Shown: one piece after another, positions 14,299 through 23,042 of the stretch | How the letters are laid out: each line of letters starts with the position of its first letter | Numbering within the stretch: the first letter of the stretch is position 1 | DNA from: Paenibacillus lupini | GTDB lineage: Bacteria; Bacillota; Bacilli; Paenibacillales; Paenibacillaceae | DNA length: 64,000 nucleotides | Assembly: GCF_011761355.1 (NCBI RefSeq) | Contig: NZ_JAASRW010000007.1 | Location: forward strand, 1-64,000 | Direction of reading: 5' to 3' | Translations under genes and position numbers: made by a program | Notes under the pieces: model-generated | Told to the model about the DNA's origin: nothing | Databases searched by the model: none | The model's input: the letters and a program-made list of their open reading frames with translations, nothing else

Positions 14299-15045
14299 TT
14301 AACTCTCCATATAAGCCTCCGCGGCCGCTGCTAGATAATAAGCCAATCCTGTTTGCTGGCCTTCCAGCATGGCAAGGTGAAAATCATCGCTTAAGAAAAA
14401 TCGAGTTTGCACAACATAATCTTCGGCCGAAATAGAATGACCGTGCTCTTTCATAAAAGCAAGGTGATTACTAATAAGAGTTCTAACCCTGCTATCATGA
14501 TGCTTGACACCACTTTTCAAGCAATCCGCTATTTCATTCATGAAAGTCATAGCTTCTAGAGCTTGCTCATTCATACTTGGTACTTCCGCTTCCTTGATCT
14601 CGAACGGCTCGATGCCGTAGGTCTCCTGCAAATGATTATTATGATCGCGCAGTGCTTCGTTCCATTGTTCCTCGTTATGAAAGCCGGCAAATAATTGTTT
14701 ATTGTCCATGGGTATTCCTTTCTTTATCGCACTGATGGAGGCATCTATGGTTTGTAAGATCGTATCCAGTCTCTGAGCCCGACCAATAAGTAAGTCCTGT
14801 TGCTGCTGAAGAATAGTCAGCCTATCGAGATCTGAACCTAATAATTCTTTTATCTGATCTAGTGAGATCTCTAACTCTCGGTAAAAGAGAATTTCCTGCA
14901 GCCTTTCCAGTTCTTTCATTCCATACAATCGATACCCGGCATCGCTGATTTCATAAGGCATAAGCAATCCGATTTTGTGATAATGATGCAGCGTCTTGAT
15001 CGTCACATGAGACATTTCTGAGACATCTTTTACCGTATAAAACAT
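14299..15045 (-). CDS. MerR-family regulator with TipAS domain
   Basis: 248-aa regulator with an N-terminal MerR DNA-binding domain (TVKDVSEMSHVTIKTLHHYH, GYRLYG), a coiled coil (about 75-110) and a C-terminal TipAS-like ligand domain (about 130-245) of the kind that binds thiopeptides and other drugs. The start at 15045 has AGGAGGAGG just upstream; an in-frame start at 15096 lies before the ribosome site. Its promoter at 15104-15134 carries a dyad in a 19-bp spacer, so autoregulation is likely. The neighbouring exporter gene at 15340 has its own regulator, so a functional link is only possible. Confidence 0.88.
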   Translation of the reverse strand: MFYTVKDVSEMSHVTIKTLHHYHKIGLLMPYEISDAGYRLYGMKELERLQEILFYRELEISLDQIKELLGSDLDRLTILQQQQDLLIGRAQRLDTILQTIDASISAIKKGIPMDNKQLFAGFHNEEQWNEALRDHNNHLQETYGIEPFEIKEAEVPSMNEQALEAMTFMNEIADCLKSGVKHHDSRVRTLISNHLAFMKEHGHSISAEDYVVQTRFFLSDDFHLAMLEGQQTGLAYYLAAAAEAYMES

Positions 15046-15103
15046 AAATCCTCCTCCTAAATGATCTTGTTCGGAATATTCGTACCGGCCGGTCACATAT
15101 TGA

Positions 15104-15134
15104 AGTTTATAGTCTCCCCTAAGGGGAGAGTCAA
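15104..15134 (-). promoter_or_regulatory. MerR-type autoregulated promoter
   Basis: On the minus strand TTGACT (15129-15134) and TAAACT (15104-15109) have a 19-bp spacer holding the dyad CTCCCCT-A-AGGGGAG (15114-15128). This is the classic MerR-family layout, directly upstream of the TipAS-type regulator. Confidence 0.75.
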
Positions 15135-15283
15135 TCCTCCTCTATAAAAACTTGGGCTGCGCTCGTTAAACTTATATATTTTCCAATCCATCATGTTTTT
15201 CGCCGTGTTTTAACCGTCCATCTTCGGCTTTGGGTGATTATGGCAATCCATTCAGCAGCGACATTGCTGCCTGGATGACTTAA

Positions 15284-15325
15284 AAAACCGGATCGATCTC
15301 TCACAAGAGAATCGATCCGGTTTTA
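15284..15325 (-). terminator. Terminator of the MFS gene
   Basis: AACCGGATCGAT pairs with ATCGATCCGGTT across a short CTC/GAG inner stem; on the minus strand a T run follows. It lies just after the MFS stop at 15340. Confidence 0.75.
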
Positions 15326-15339
15326 TCATCTATTTTATT

Positions 15340-16740
15340 TTATTGCCTTCCCATAACTTGAGCTGCAGCATCAGCCTTCTTCCTGCTGACAAAGACCCTT
15401 CGATAGAGAAGCAGAATTCCGACATGGATAATGGCCAAGACCAGATACAGATTACTAAAAACGTAGGAAGCTTCGTTCGAATGCCATGGAATCCAGCTCA
15501 CATCTGCGCCATCATCCATGATTTTTCCATAGATCCCCGTTGATATCGCCCCCGCGAGGAAGTTACATAGCGTCATAAGCCCCATCCCAACGCCAATCTG
15601 ATCCTTCGGAATGCTGCGCGAGATTGTATTCGAGAGTGCAATCTGCATGAACATTTGGCCAACATTGCCAAGGGTGAAAATAAAACCGATTATAACAGCC
15701 GGACTTCCTATGAATAACGATAACAAAAGGAAACAGCTGAAAAGTAACAGAGAAGCTGTATGGTACACAAAAGAATTACCCTTTGTATCTGCCAATTTGC
15801 CGACTTTTCGGCCGAGATAAGCAGATACGCAAGCACCAGGTACCATGACGAAACCGACCCATCCTGGCTCTAACTGATTAATATCCGACAATAACTGAGG
15901 CGTCAGGAAAGGCAAGGCATAACTGACACTCATCACAAGCGCCGCGATTGTTAATCCCGTTAAATAAACACGATCTTTCATGAGTGCCCTTGAAACAAAT
16001 GGATCAGAAGCCATCCGAATCCGCAGAGAGAAGCCTAAGAGCAACAACGCGCTTCCGGCTCCCAGCCACCTATTACTTTGTGTAATGGCAAGAAGCAGCA
16101 AAGCTACTGTACCCGCCAGAAGACCTCCACCAAGCCAATCGATGCTTCCTCCTGCTCTAATTTCCGTGTTGAGATATTTTCGATAATACGGCAGCGTAAT
16201 CAGAATAAGTAAAGGTATAGCGAACAACCACCGCCAATGAACAAACGATACGAGCAGCGAAGACACGATTGGACCAACGGCATTTCCTAGTGCTAGTCCG
16301 GTGGCCGAGATTCCAAGCGCATGACCTCTTCTCTCTGGTGGAAAGAAGCGGACAGGAATTAACATGGCTAAAGCCGGGATGACAGCCGCTCCGACTGCTT
16401 GCAGGATTCTTGCCATCAGCACAAATGCGTAGGATCCAGCGAACAACCCAAGTAATGAGCCGGATGCGAATACGAGTAATCCGAAGGTAATCAGATTTTT
16501 GGCTTGATAACGGTCAAGCAGCTTGCCGTAGAGCACAGAGCCAACTGCGTATATAAGCAAGTATGAGGTGGATACCCAACTGACCTGAGCAACTGACAGG
16601 TCATAGTCCACTCGAATCTCCGGAAGAACGATATTGAACACCGTAGCGCTCATCGAGGACAGAATCAATGTGAACGCAAGAAGTTTAATTAATAGGTTCC
16701 CATTCAGAGGTTGAGTGGAATCCGTTTGTTCGACAGCCAT
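15340..16740 (-). CDS. MFS drug exporter (EmrB/QacA or Tet(K/L)-like)
   Basis: 466-aa major facilitator, probably 14 membrane segments (DHA2 type). Typical elements are visible: YAVGSVLYGKLLDRY (motif A), a motif-C-like GNAVGPIVSSLL, and VLPEIRVDYDLSVAQVSWV after the first helix. It probably exports a drug or toxic metabolite by proton antiport; the substrate is unknown. ATG at 16740 follows TAGGAGGGAG, so the longer in-frame start at 16854 is rejected. Divergent from a LysR regulator with a dyad in the shared 137-bp spacer, which suggests control by that regulator. Confidence 0.88.
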   Translation of the reverse strand: MAVEQTDSTQPLNGNLLIKLLAFTLILSSMSATVFNIVLPEIRVDYDLSVAQVSWVSTSYLLIYAVGSVLYGKLLDRYQAKNLITFGLLVFASGSLLGLFAGSYAFVLMARILQAVGAAVIPALAMLIPVRFFPPERRGHALGISATGLALGNAVGPIVSSLLVSFVHWRWLFAIPLLILITLPYYRKYLNTEIRAGGSIDWLGGGLLAGTVALLLLAITQSNRWLGAGSALLLLGFSLRIRMASDPFVSRALMKDRVYLTGLTIAALVMSVSYALPFLTPQLLSDINQLEPGWVGFVMVPGACVSAYLGRKVGKLADTKGNSFVYHTASLLLFSCFLLLSLFIGSPAVIIGFIFTLGNVGQMFMQIALSNTISRSIPKDQIGVGMGLMTLCNFLAGAISTGIYGKIMDDGADVSWIPWHSNEASYVFSNLYLVLAIIHVGILLLYRRVFVSRKKADAAAQVMGRQ

Positions 16741-16825
16741 AGTGATCTCCCTCCTATTTATCTTTACACTTACCAATATACCCCTCCGAATCGATAAATG
16801 ATAATATATATTTATGTATGTTATT

Positions 16826-16841
16826 ATATACTCAGGTATAT
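16826..16841. promoter_or_regulatory. Possible LysR operator between divergent genes
   Basis: ATATAC-TCAG-GTATAT, a perfect dyad in the shared spacer of the MFS and LysR genes, consistent with the loose T-N11-A pattern of LysR sites. Confidence 0.45.
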
Positions 16842-16877
16842 GGAAAAAGTTCAATATAAGGCTTGGAGGCCGATATT

Positions 16878-17762
16878 ATGGAACTGCTGCAGCTTCAATA
16901 TTTTCGCACGGTTGCCAGACATGAGCACATGACAAGAGCAGCCGAGGAGCTTCGAATCGCGCAGCCAGCGCTTAGTAAGACAATCTCTCGTCTCGAAGAG
17001 GATGTTGGTGTCCCTTTGTTTGATCGGCAAAACCGGCAGATCCGCTTGAATCGATTCGGCCGAGCATTCCTGCAGCAGGTTGAGATTGCACTGGGAGCTC
17101 TTGATGAAGGACGGCGCGAATTGGTGGATATGTTAGACACGGAGCAAGGAACCATAAGACTTGCCACACCAACGCTTAGTCGTCTCTCCTCCTCTATAAG
17201 CGAATTCCGTAAGGTTAATCCAGAGATCCTGTTTCGCGTGGTTCAGATCCCTCCTGCAGCTTCTAACGATATGATCTCTCTTCTAGAGCGCGGCGATGTT
17301 GATCTCTGCTTCATTGCTGCTTCCTTGAATCAATCCTGGATTCGAGAACAAATCGTATTGAAGGCAGAAGTTAACCTTGCCGTTCCAATGACACATCGAT
17401 TAGCTGGAAGAGAAAATATCACATTAGCCGAAGCTGCGAATGAAGCTTTTATCGAATATCATACCGAGCATCCTTTCCGTCATATCAATAATGCTTATTG
17501 CGATGCTGCTGGTATCACTAGGAATGTTATTTGCGAAGTGGATGAGCCATCGGCTTTATGGAGCTTAGTACAAGCGGGACTCGGGGTTGCCTTCGTTCCT
17601 CATAACACAAACGAAGATCCGAACGTTAAGCTGCTCAGTATTGAGTCGCCATTCTGTGAACGCGAGTTCTCAATCGCCTGGAATGAGAAGCGATATTTGC
17701 CTCGAGCAGCTAAGCAGTACTTGGAGTTCTTAGGCTCTTATTTTCATCCCGAATCAAAATAA
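16878..17762 (+). CDS. LysR-family transcriptional regulator
   Basis: 294-aa LysR regulator with an N-terminal winged helix (LLQLQYFRTVARHEHMTRAA, then ALSKTISRLEEDVGVPLFDR) and a C-terminal periplasmic-binding-like effector domain (about 90-290). GGAGG lies eight bases before ATG 16878; the TTG at 16863 overlaps that site and is less likely. The divergent MFS exporter is the obvious target, and the effector is presumably its substrate. Confidence 0.92.
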   Translation: MELLQLQYFRTVARHEHMTRAAEELRIAQPALSKTISRLEEDVGVPLFDRQNRQIRLNRFGRAFLQQVEIALGALDEGRRELVDMLDTEQGTIRLATPTLSRLSSSISEFRKVNPEILFRVVQIPPAASNDMISLLERGDVDLCFIAASLNQSWIREQIVLKAEVNLAVPMTHRLAGRENITLAEAANEAFIEYHTEHPFRHINNAYCDAAGITRNVICEVDEPSALWSLVQAGLGVAFVPHNTNEDPNVKLLSIESPFCEREFSIAWNEKRYLPRAAKQYLEFLGSYFHPESK

Positions 17763-17770
17763 ATAAAAAA

Positions 17771-17799
17771 TCGGATCGAACTCCTGAGAGTATCGATCC
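17771..17799. terminator. Terminator between convergent genes
   Basis: CGGATCGA-ACTC-CTGA-GAGT-A-TCGATCCG, a strong hairpin in the 50-bp gap between the LysR stop and the TPR protein stop; flanking A and T tracts are modest. Confidence 0.65.
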
Positions 17800-17812
17800 G
17801 GTATATCTATCA

Positions 17813-18703
17813 TTAGCTTCTTCGCCTGCGCCAGCCAAACACACGAACATGAATAATAGCTTTTGTCGACCAATGGGCTAGAATATGAAGGGCAATAAAC
17901 ACCAGAACCAGCGGCTTAAAGAGCAGCCAGCAAACCGCCCACCCGACAAAAATTTGCCAAGGCTTCATTTTACGGAATAATTTATTAGGCCATAAACAGA
18001 TCCGATAGAGTAAAAATTGATGCTGAAGCGACTCCAAATATTCATTCTGATACTGCTTGTCATCGGGATTTAAACGTACCGCACTACGCATATACGTCTC
18101 TTGAAGCTTATAATCACCACGTCTAGCTGCTGCCCAGGCTAGATACATCAGAACATCGGGCTGCTCGGCATCATAGCGGATAGCCTGACGGTCCAGCTCT
18201 TTGGATACCTCATCATTGCCTAACAAAGCTTCAATGTAACAAAGAATAGCCAGATAAATCGGCTTCTCCGGCTCGAGATCCAGTGCGATCTCCATTTGTG
18301 CTTTGGCATGAGCATGCTTGCCTTTTTTCACATGCTGGTTTGCCTTCAAGAAGTAATAATGAGCTTCATAAGGGTCAATCCGCAGCGCTTCTGATACGGC
18401 TTCGTTAAATGCCGTTTCGTTATCTGCTTCATAATAAGCCGAGACACGGACATACCATCCCAGATGATTCTCAGGATCTCTTCTCAAAGCTTCATTCACC
18501 CAATGTATCGCTTTCTCCTTATCACCCATAAGTAAGAAAATCTGACCGTATAAGGCATAAGGATCCGGATCATGAGGGTCTTCACGTAACAGCTTTTCCG
18601 TCTCAACAAGTGCTTCCTTATATCGCTTCCAATAAATCAGCTGATAGATAGACGTATATGCTGTCGCAGACGATGGGGTTATCGTATCTTCTGTATCTTC
18701 CAC
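17813..18703 (-). CDS. TPR protein with C-terminal membrane segment
   Basis: 296-aa protein with about five tetratricopeptide-like repeats (roughly residues 20-220; for example DPHDPDPYALYGQIFLLMGD and DPENHLGWYVRVSAYYEADN). A hydrophobic C-terminal segment (about 250-280) and a very basic tail follow. The TPR part probably faces the cytosol and binds a partner. GTG start with GGGAGG eight bases upstream. It lies 24 bp downstream of an AAA ATPase gene on the same strand, so the two are likely co-transcribed and may form one chaperone-like membrane complex; this is inference from context. Confidence 0.8.
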   Translation of the reverse strand: MEDTEDTITPSSATAYTSIYQLIYWKRYKEALVETEKLLREDPHDPDPYALYGQIFLLMGDKEKAIHWVNEALRRDPENHLGWYVRVSAYYEADNETAFNEAVSEALRIDPYEAHYYFLKANQHVKKGKHAHAKAQMEIALDLEPEKPIYLAILCYIEALLGNDEVSKELDRQAIRYDAEQPDVLMYLAWAAARRGDYKLQETYMRSAVRLNPDDKQYQNEYLESLQHQFLLYRICLWPNKLFRKMKPWQIFVGWAVCWLLFKPLVLVFIALHILAHWSTKAIIHVRVFGWRRRRS

Positions 18704-18727
18704 AAGACAGTCCTCCCGCCTATAAAA

Positions 18728-19690
18728 CTATTTGATACCATGCTTCTTCGCATAATCAAGTACGATCTGATAATCACCATTCACATCACTGAATGTGGCA
18801 TAGTTTCTTGCTGTAGAGAACCATTCTACCGTCGTGGCCTTCCGGCCTTTAATAGACTTCCTCAGATCATCCTGCGTGATCGGCTGAATCTCTCCAGTCT
18901 CGAATGTACGCTCCATAGCCGAATCAACGGCATCTGCCACAACCTGCTCGAGGTCCGCGCCCGAGAATAGCTTTGTCTCGCCAGCCAGCTTAGATAGATT
19001 TAAACTATTAGTAGGCTTACCCGCAAGCTTCAACTGCAGAATGGTATTCCGTTCTTCCTCTTCTGGAGGTGGTACGAACACGAGATGGTTGAACCGTCCT
19101 GGCCGCCGCAAAGCGGAATCCAGATACCATGGTGTATTCGTCGCACCGATGACAAACACATTATCATTTGCAGACTGCAGCCCATCAAGCTCCGTAAGAA
19201 GCTGATTGACGAGCATCCGCTCATGATGCTGCCTCATCTGATGACGGCTTCCCCCCATCGCATCAAGCTCATCAATAAAGATCACGCATGGCTTGTTGTC
19301 CCGGGCCTTCTGGAATACATCATGCAAATTATGCTCGCTTTGTCCAACATACATCGATAGGATTGCCTGCAGCTCAATATGAATAAAATTCGCGTCAATT
19401 TCTCCAGCAACAGCACGCGCTAAGAATGTTTTCCCACATCCTGGAGGTCCAAACAGCAGCAAGCTTCCGCCGGCTTCCTTGCCATACGCCTTAAAGATTT
19501 CCGGCTGCTTCAGCGGAAGAATGAAGTTCATACGAATCTTCTTTTTCACATCTTCCAGCCCGCCAACATCCTCGAAGGTTTCCTTTGGCTTTTCCGATTC
19601 GATCAAGGACTGATCATCTTTGTTAAACTGAATAAGCTTCAATTTATTACGTCGTCTTTCCGCTAACTCATCCTGATCAAAATCCGACAT
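18728..19690 (-). CDS. AAA ATPase (Cdc48/FtsH-like single module)
   Basis: 320-aa cytosolic AAA protein. Walker A GPPGCGKT (81-88), Walker B VIFIDELDA, sensor-1 GATN, arginine-finger region LRRPGRF and a C-terminal lid with FSGADLEQVV are all intact. The N-terminus is only about 40 residues, with no protease domain, so it is an unfoldase or remodelling module whose target must come from a partner. The following TPR-membrane gene, 24 bp away, is the likely partner. ATG with GAGGAGGAA upstream. Confidence 0.9.
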   Translation of the reverse strand: MSDFDQDELAERRRNKLKLIQFNKDDQSLIESEKPKETFEDVGGLEDVKKKIRMNFILPLKQPEIFKAYGKEAGGSLLLFGPPGCGKTFLARAVAGEIDANFIHIELQAILSMYVGQSEHNLHDVFQKARDNKPCVIFIDELDAMGGSRHQMRQHHERMLVNQLLTELDGLQSANDNVFVIGATNTPWYLDSALRRPGRFNHLVFVPPPEEEERNTILQLKLAGKPTNSLNLSKLAGETKLFSGADLEQVVADAVDSAMERTFETGEIQPITQDDLRKSIKGRKATTVEWFSTARNYATFSDVNGDYQIVLDYAKKHGIK

Positions 19691-19734
19691 ATCGATTCCT
19701 CCTCAACCACGCTATAACGAAAATTTTATCATGT

Positions 19735-20826
19735 TTATGCGATAATTTGTTTTATTTTCTGGTTAAGCAGTGTGAAAGCTTGTCCCAGCTGCTCCTTCGG
19801 AATATCTGCATAGCGGTCCCCAAGACTTACTTCATAGTACGAACTACCTTCTCCAAAATCCCGCACATTGCCGGTCAAGCCAACTCCCGTTTCTTCAAAC
19901 ACCGGGATGAGAAGCTTTTCGAACGATTCCTTTGGCAGCTCAATATGCACATGGAACATATTCGACACCGGAACAACGGGTCTCGTCGTAATCCCATCGC
20001 AGTCATTGTACATTGCAGCCAGTTCAATCGCATCGTGATAGTACTGCTCCATCTTCGGCAGCCGCTCATCAAAGGCTTGGTCTGCACTTATAATATAAGG
20101 GTAAAGACTGATCAGATCCCCGCCTTGGCGCCGTTTCCAGATCTTCGATTGAGTCATGAACGCTTCCTCGCCAGCAAGAATAGCCCCTGCGATACCACCG
20201 ATTCCTTTGTAAAAGGAAACATATACGCTGTCAAACAAGCTGCAGATTTCTGCTGCGGTTTTCCCGTAATACGGCAATATCTCATACAATCTAGCTCCGT
20301 CAAGATGCAGCTTAATGCCTTTCGCTTTGCAATGTGCAGCAATCGCTTCAAGCTCCTCATAAGCAGGCAATTGACCGCCAATCTCCCGTTGAGGCAGCTC
20401 AAGCAAGAGACATGCGATATCTTCCTTCATTTGCAGCACATCTTCGAGCGTAATTAAGCTATTCTTATCTGCAAGAAGCACCGGCTCGATCTGATGCAGC
20501 TCTCTCAAGCCATTCTGTTCATGGATCTCCAAATGACACAAAGGATGATAGGCAATCTTACGAATCCCTTTCTCATCACACCACATACGAAGAGCAATTT
20601 GCTGTGCCATTGTGCCGCTTGGGAAAAATACCGCCGAAGGCTTGCCCAGATATGCTGCTATTTTGGCCTGGAAATCCTCAATGACTTTCCCTGTGCCATA
20701 TATATCGCTATCGATTGTGCCATCTAGTTCATCGAAGGCATCCTTCAATACTTGAATATCTCGTTTACCATGTCCTACAACCGGGTAAGTCGTTTTGTTA
20801 AAGGCTTCTAGAAGTGTGTTTACCAA
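19735..20826 (-). CDS. Threonine aldolase / beta-eliminating lyase family PLP enzyme
   Basis: 363-aa pyridoxal-phosphate fold-type I enzyme of the low-specificity L-threonine aldolase family. Visible features: FFPSGTMAQQ near residue 65 (cofactor phosphate contact), KLHLDGARLYE (Asp binding the pyridine N) and the Schiff-base lysine in VSFYKGIGG. The likely reaction is cleavage of threonine or allo-threonine to glycine and acetaldehyde, but the substrate may differ. TTG start with a weak TAGGAAA ribosome site; it overlaps the preceding SDR gene by seven bases, suggesting coupled translation. Confidence 0.82.
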   Translation of the reverse strand: MVNTLLEAFNKTTYPVVGHGKRDIQVLKDAFDELDGTIDSDIYGTGKVIEDFQAKIAAYLGKPSAVFFPSGTMAQQIALRMWCDEKGIRKIAYHPLCHLEIHEQNGLRELHQIEPVLLADKNSLITLEDVLQMKEDIACLLLELPQREIGGQLPAYEELEAIAAHCKAKGIKLHLDGARLYEILPYYGKTAAEICSLFDSVYVSFYKGIGGIAGAILAGEEAFMTQSKIWKRRQGGDLISLYPYIISADQAFDERLPKMEQYYHDAIELAAMYNDCDGITTRPVVPVSNMFHVHIELPKESFEKLLIPVFEETGVGLTGNVRDFGEGSSYYEVSLGDRYADIPKEQLGQAFTLLNQKIKQIIA

Positions 20827-21536
20827 TTTAATTTCCTACCTTCATAATCTACATATTCGCATTCCATAACGTCTGTTGTCAGTGCTGTAAGTATAACGTT
20901 CGTAATACCAGCTGCGGATTGTGCCGGTGTGAGCTCAGCAGCCTCATCAAGCTTCCCTTGCATATGAGTCTTCACCCAGCCCGGATGAATAACAAGCACA
21001 CGTCCGCCATGCGGCTTCAGGCCATTATGAATGAGCTTCGACTGCATATTAACGGCAGCTTTGGACATACAGTACGCATACCAGGCATCACGCCAGCAAT
21101 CGGCAATACTTCCTGCTTCCGATGAAATATTGGCAATCAGCTTCGAGTCACTTTGCAGCAGCAGTGGCGTGAAAGCTTGGCTCATACGCAGGCTGCCTAA
21201 GGCATTGACATTAAAGACATTCAGCATTTCTTCATACTGAAGCTCATCAAGAATGGTATTTCTAATATCTCCCAATATCGCTGCGTTATTTATAAGAACA
21301 TCCAGTTTATCCGTCAAGGATGCCACCACATCATAAGCTTGCTTCACACTAGCCTCATTCGACACATCCAGAGGAAAGATGGTAAGACGATCTCCAAATT
21401 CCTGCTGAAGTTCCTGTAATCCAGAGCTTTCGGAATATTGTCCAGCGAATACCTGGTGTCCACCTCTTAGCCATTCCGCAGTCAGAGCAAGACCAACCCC
21501 GCGGTCCGCACCAGTTACAACGATCGCTTTGCTCAT
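20820..21536 (-). CDS. Short-chain dehydrogenase/reductase
   Basis: 238-aa Rossmann-fold oxidoreductase. It has the cofactor motif TGADRGVG near the N-terminus, NNAAILG, the catalytic Ser region (IANISSEAG) and the YxxxK pair in WYAYCMSKAAVN, then HPGWVKTHMQG. Substrate unknown. Probably co-transcribed with the aldolase-like gene it overlaps. ATG preceded by GAGGGGAA. Confidence 0.88.
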   Translation of the reverse strand: MSKAIVVTGADRGVGLALTAEWLRGGHQVFAGQYSESSGLQELQQEFGDRLTIFPLDVSNEASVKQAYDVVASLTDKLDVLINNAAILGDIRNTILDELQYEEMLNVFNVNALGSLRMSQAFTPLLLQSDSKLIANISSEAGSIADCWRDAWYAYCMSKAAVNMQSKLIHNGLKPHGGRVLVIHPGWVKTHMQGKLDEAAELTPAQSAAGITNVILTALTTDVMECEYVDYEGRKLNW

Positions 21537-21611
21537 CTATTTCCCATTCCCCTCTCTCCAATGCACCTCACATCATTTTAACATGAAATCGATTACGAAG
21601 CATCGCAGCAC

Positions 21612-21642
21612 AAAAAGACCGTTGTCTGGTTGGACAACGGCC
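21612..21642 (-). terminator. Terminator of the gene at 21652
   Basis: On the minus strand GGCCGTTGTC and GACAACGGTC form a 10-bp stem followed by TTTTT. Confidence 0.75.
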
Positions 21643-21651
21643 TCTCCTCTG

Positions 21652-22194
21652 TTACTCGTCTTCCTCTTCTTTACTTTCAGGCTCTGAAGCCTCGAAAGAA
21701 TTCTCTGCCTCCGCTTCATGGGCAGCGGCAATCTTGAGCCGGTACAGCTCGCGATAATTTTGCAGCAGAGTCGTTTCCTGCTCATGAATAAGTGCGGTAA
21801 GCTGCTCGATTCGCATTTCAAGATACAAGCCTTGTTCCACAATCTCTTCATCTTCAATCGAAGGCTCGTAGATTAGTGTTTTACTGCAGCCAAAGGTTGA
21901 TTCTGCCCAATGATTAGCATCTTCCTTACTGCTATGCTTATAAACTTCTACATACGTTTCAAATAACGCATTAACGGCTTTTCTACAGTCCCAGCCTAGA
22001 ATCACTAGACTTTCCTTGGCTTTGTTCACCGCAAGCATAAGCTGGAAGTCATTGAGCTTACCCCGTTCAGCTTCTACTCGGTCAATCTCCGCTACGAATG
22101 TCGGATATGCGCGGCAAAATAATGCGGCAGCAGCGAAAAATTCCTCTTGCGGAATGTTCGTATCATCCTTCAGCGATTTGGAACCTTGCTCCAT
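21652..22194 (-). CDS. Hypothetical coiled-coil protein
   Basis: 180-aa charged, mostly helical protein without signal or membrane segment. The C-terminal half is a likely coiled coil (YLEMRIEQLTALIHEQETTL) ending in an acidic tail (SKEEEDE). No family recognised. ATG with GAGGGG somewhat far upstream. It stands alone with its own terminator. Confidence 0.65.
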   Translation of the reverse strand: MEQGSKSLKDDTNIPQEEFFAAAALFCRAYPTFVAEIDRVEAERGKLNDFQLMLAVNKAKESLVILGWDCRKAVNALFETYVEVYKHSSKEDANHWAESTFGCSKTLIYEPSIEDEEIVEQGLYLEMRIEQLTALIHEQETTLLQNYRELYRLKIAAAHEAEAENSFEASEPESKEEEDE

Positions 22195-22295
22195 TTTGTC
22201 GTCATTCCCCTCTTGCCATACTTACTACTCCGGATTTACAACCCGATTCTAAAAGTATATGTAACAACGGGGTTTGAATCAAGCATTGACTCGAT

Positions 22296-22324
22296 ATGAC
22301 ATTACAATCGGATTCGTTTATAAT
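22296..22324 (+). promoter_or_regulatory. Strong promoter of the small membrane peptide gene
   Basis: ATGACA (22296-22301) and a perfect TATAAT (22319-22324) with the ideal 17-bp spacer, 38 bp before the start codon at 22363. Confidence 0.7.
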
Positions 22325-22362
22325 AGACAAGATCGATGTACATAGAAAGCTGGTGCCCTCGT

Positions 22363-22467
22363 ATGAATGGAAAAAGAGCCGTATATATAGTAATTGGAGT
22401 ATGTATCGCCATGGCCATCTTCGTTTATTGCTGTATCCAATATGTAGTTAATGCGCAATCAAGCTGA
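22363..22467 (+). CDS. 34-residue membrane peptide
   Basis: A short frame, MNGKRAVYIVIGVCIAMAIF followed by VYCCIQYVVNAQSS, with one hydrophobic segment (about residues 7-29), a basic N-terminus and a CC pair. It has a near-consensus promoter upstream and a perfect terminator whose first arm overlaps its last codons, so a short transcript devoted to it is likely. The ribosome site is weak (AAAGCTGGTG). Function unknown; small single-span peptides often modulate membrane partners. A non-coding RNA is the alternative reading. Confidence 0.55.
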   Translation: MNGKRAVYIVIGVCIAMAIFVYCCIQYVVNAQSS

Positions 22468-22481
22468 TTGCGCATTTTTTG
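22451..22481 (+). terminator. Terminator after the small peptide gene
   Basis: ATGCGCAATC (22451-22460) and GATTGCGCAT (22466-22475), a perfect 10-bp stem with loop AAGCT followed by TTTTT. Confidence 0.85.
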
Positions 22482-22492
22482 TTGCGGCTTTA

Positions 22493-23005
22493 TTAATCCC
22501 AAGGATGGGAAACCGTTAAATAATCAGCAAATTTCTTACTTTCCTCACGACGGATCCGTCGCATCTCTGCGCGGTGAGGCGCTGTCTCATGCAGCTTAAT
22601 TTCTTCTTCCGATTCCGGAATAACCTGCGGCACCGGAACGGGCCGATTATCCTGATCAAGGGCAACAAAAGTTAGGAACGAAGTTGCTGCCACTACGCGC
22701 TCTCCGCTTAACAAATCTTCTTTAATGACCTTAACAAATACTTCTACGGAAGTTCGGCCAGTCCAAGTCACGAAGGACACCAGACACACCGAATCCGAAG
22801 GCCGGATCGGGGACAAGAAATCGACGGAGTCGGTTGAAGCCGTAACAACCGTTTTCCGGCAGTGCTTGGTTGCTGCAATTGAGGCAATATCATCAATATA
22901 AGCCATCAGCTTACCGCCGAATAAAGTATTGTGATTGTTCACATCCGTAGGAAAAATCCTTGCTGTCTTATAACATCTGGATGCGCGAGAATAACGTTCT
23001 TCCAT
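22493..23005 (-). CDS. Acyl-CoA thioesterase (hotdog fold)
   Basis: 170-aa single-hotdog acyl-CoA hydrolase of the YciA/BACH type. NNHNTLFGGKLMAYIDDIASI holds the catalytic Asn/Asp region, followed by TASTDSVDFLSPIRPSD and TSVEVFVKV. It cleaves acyl-CoA thioesters in the cytosol. ATG 23005 is chosen because AAAAGGGTGG lies just upstream; the GTG at 23014 overlaps it. It lies 37 bp after the deaminase gene on the same strand and could share its transcript, though no functional link is evident. Confidence 0.88.
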   Translation of the reverse strand: MEERYSRASRCYKTARIFPTDVNNHNTLFGGKLMAYIDDIASIAATKHCRKTVVTASTDSVDFLSPIRPSDSVCLVSFVTWTGRTSVEVFVKVIKEDLLSGERVVAATSFLTFVALDQDNRPVPVPQVIPESEEEIKLHETAPHRAEMRRIRREESKKFADYLTVSHPWD

Positions 23006-23042
23006 GTGACCCACCCTTTTCTAATATTGTATATGTAGTATG

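Noticed and set aside
19747..20457. 236-codon + strand frame
   Set aside because: It lies antisense to the aldolase-like gene, has no ribosome site and no protein-like motifs; a shadow of the real gene.
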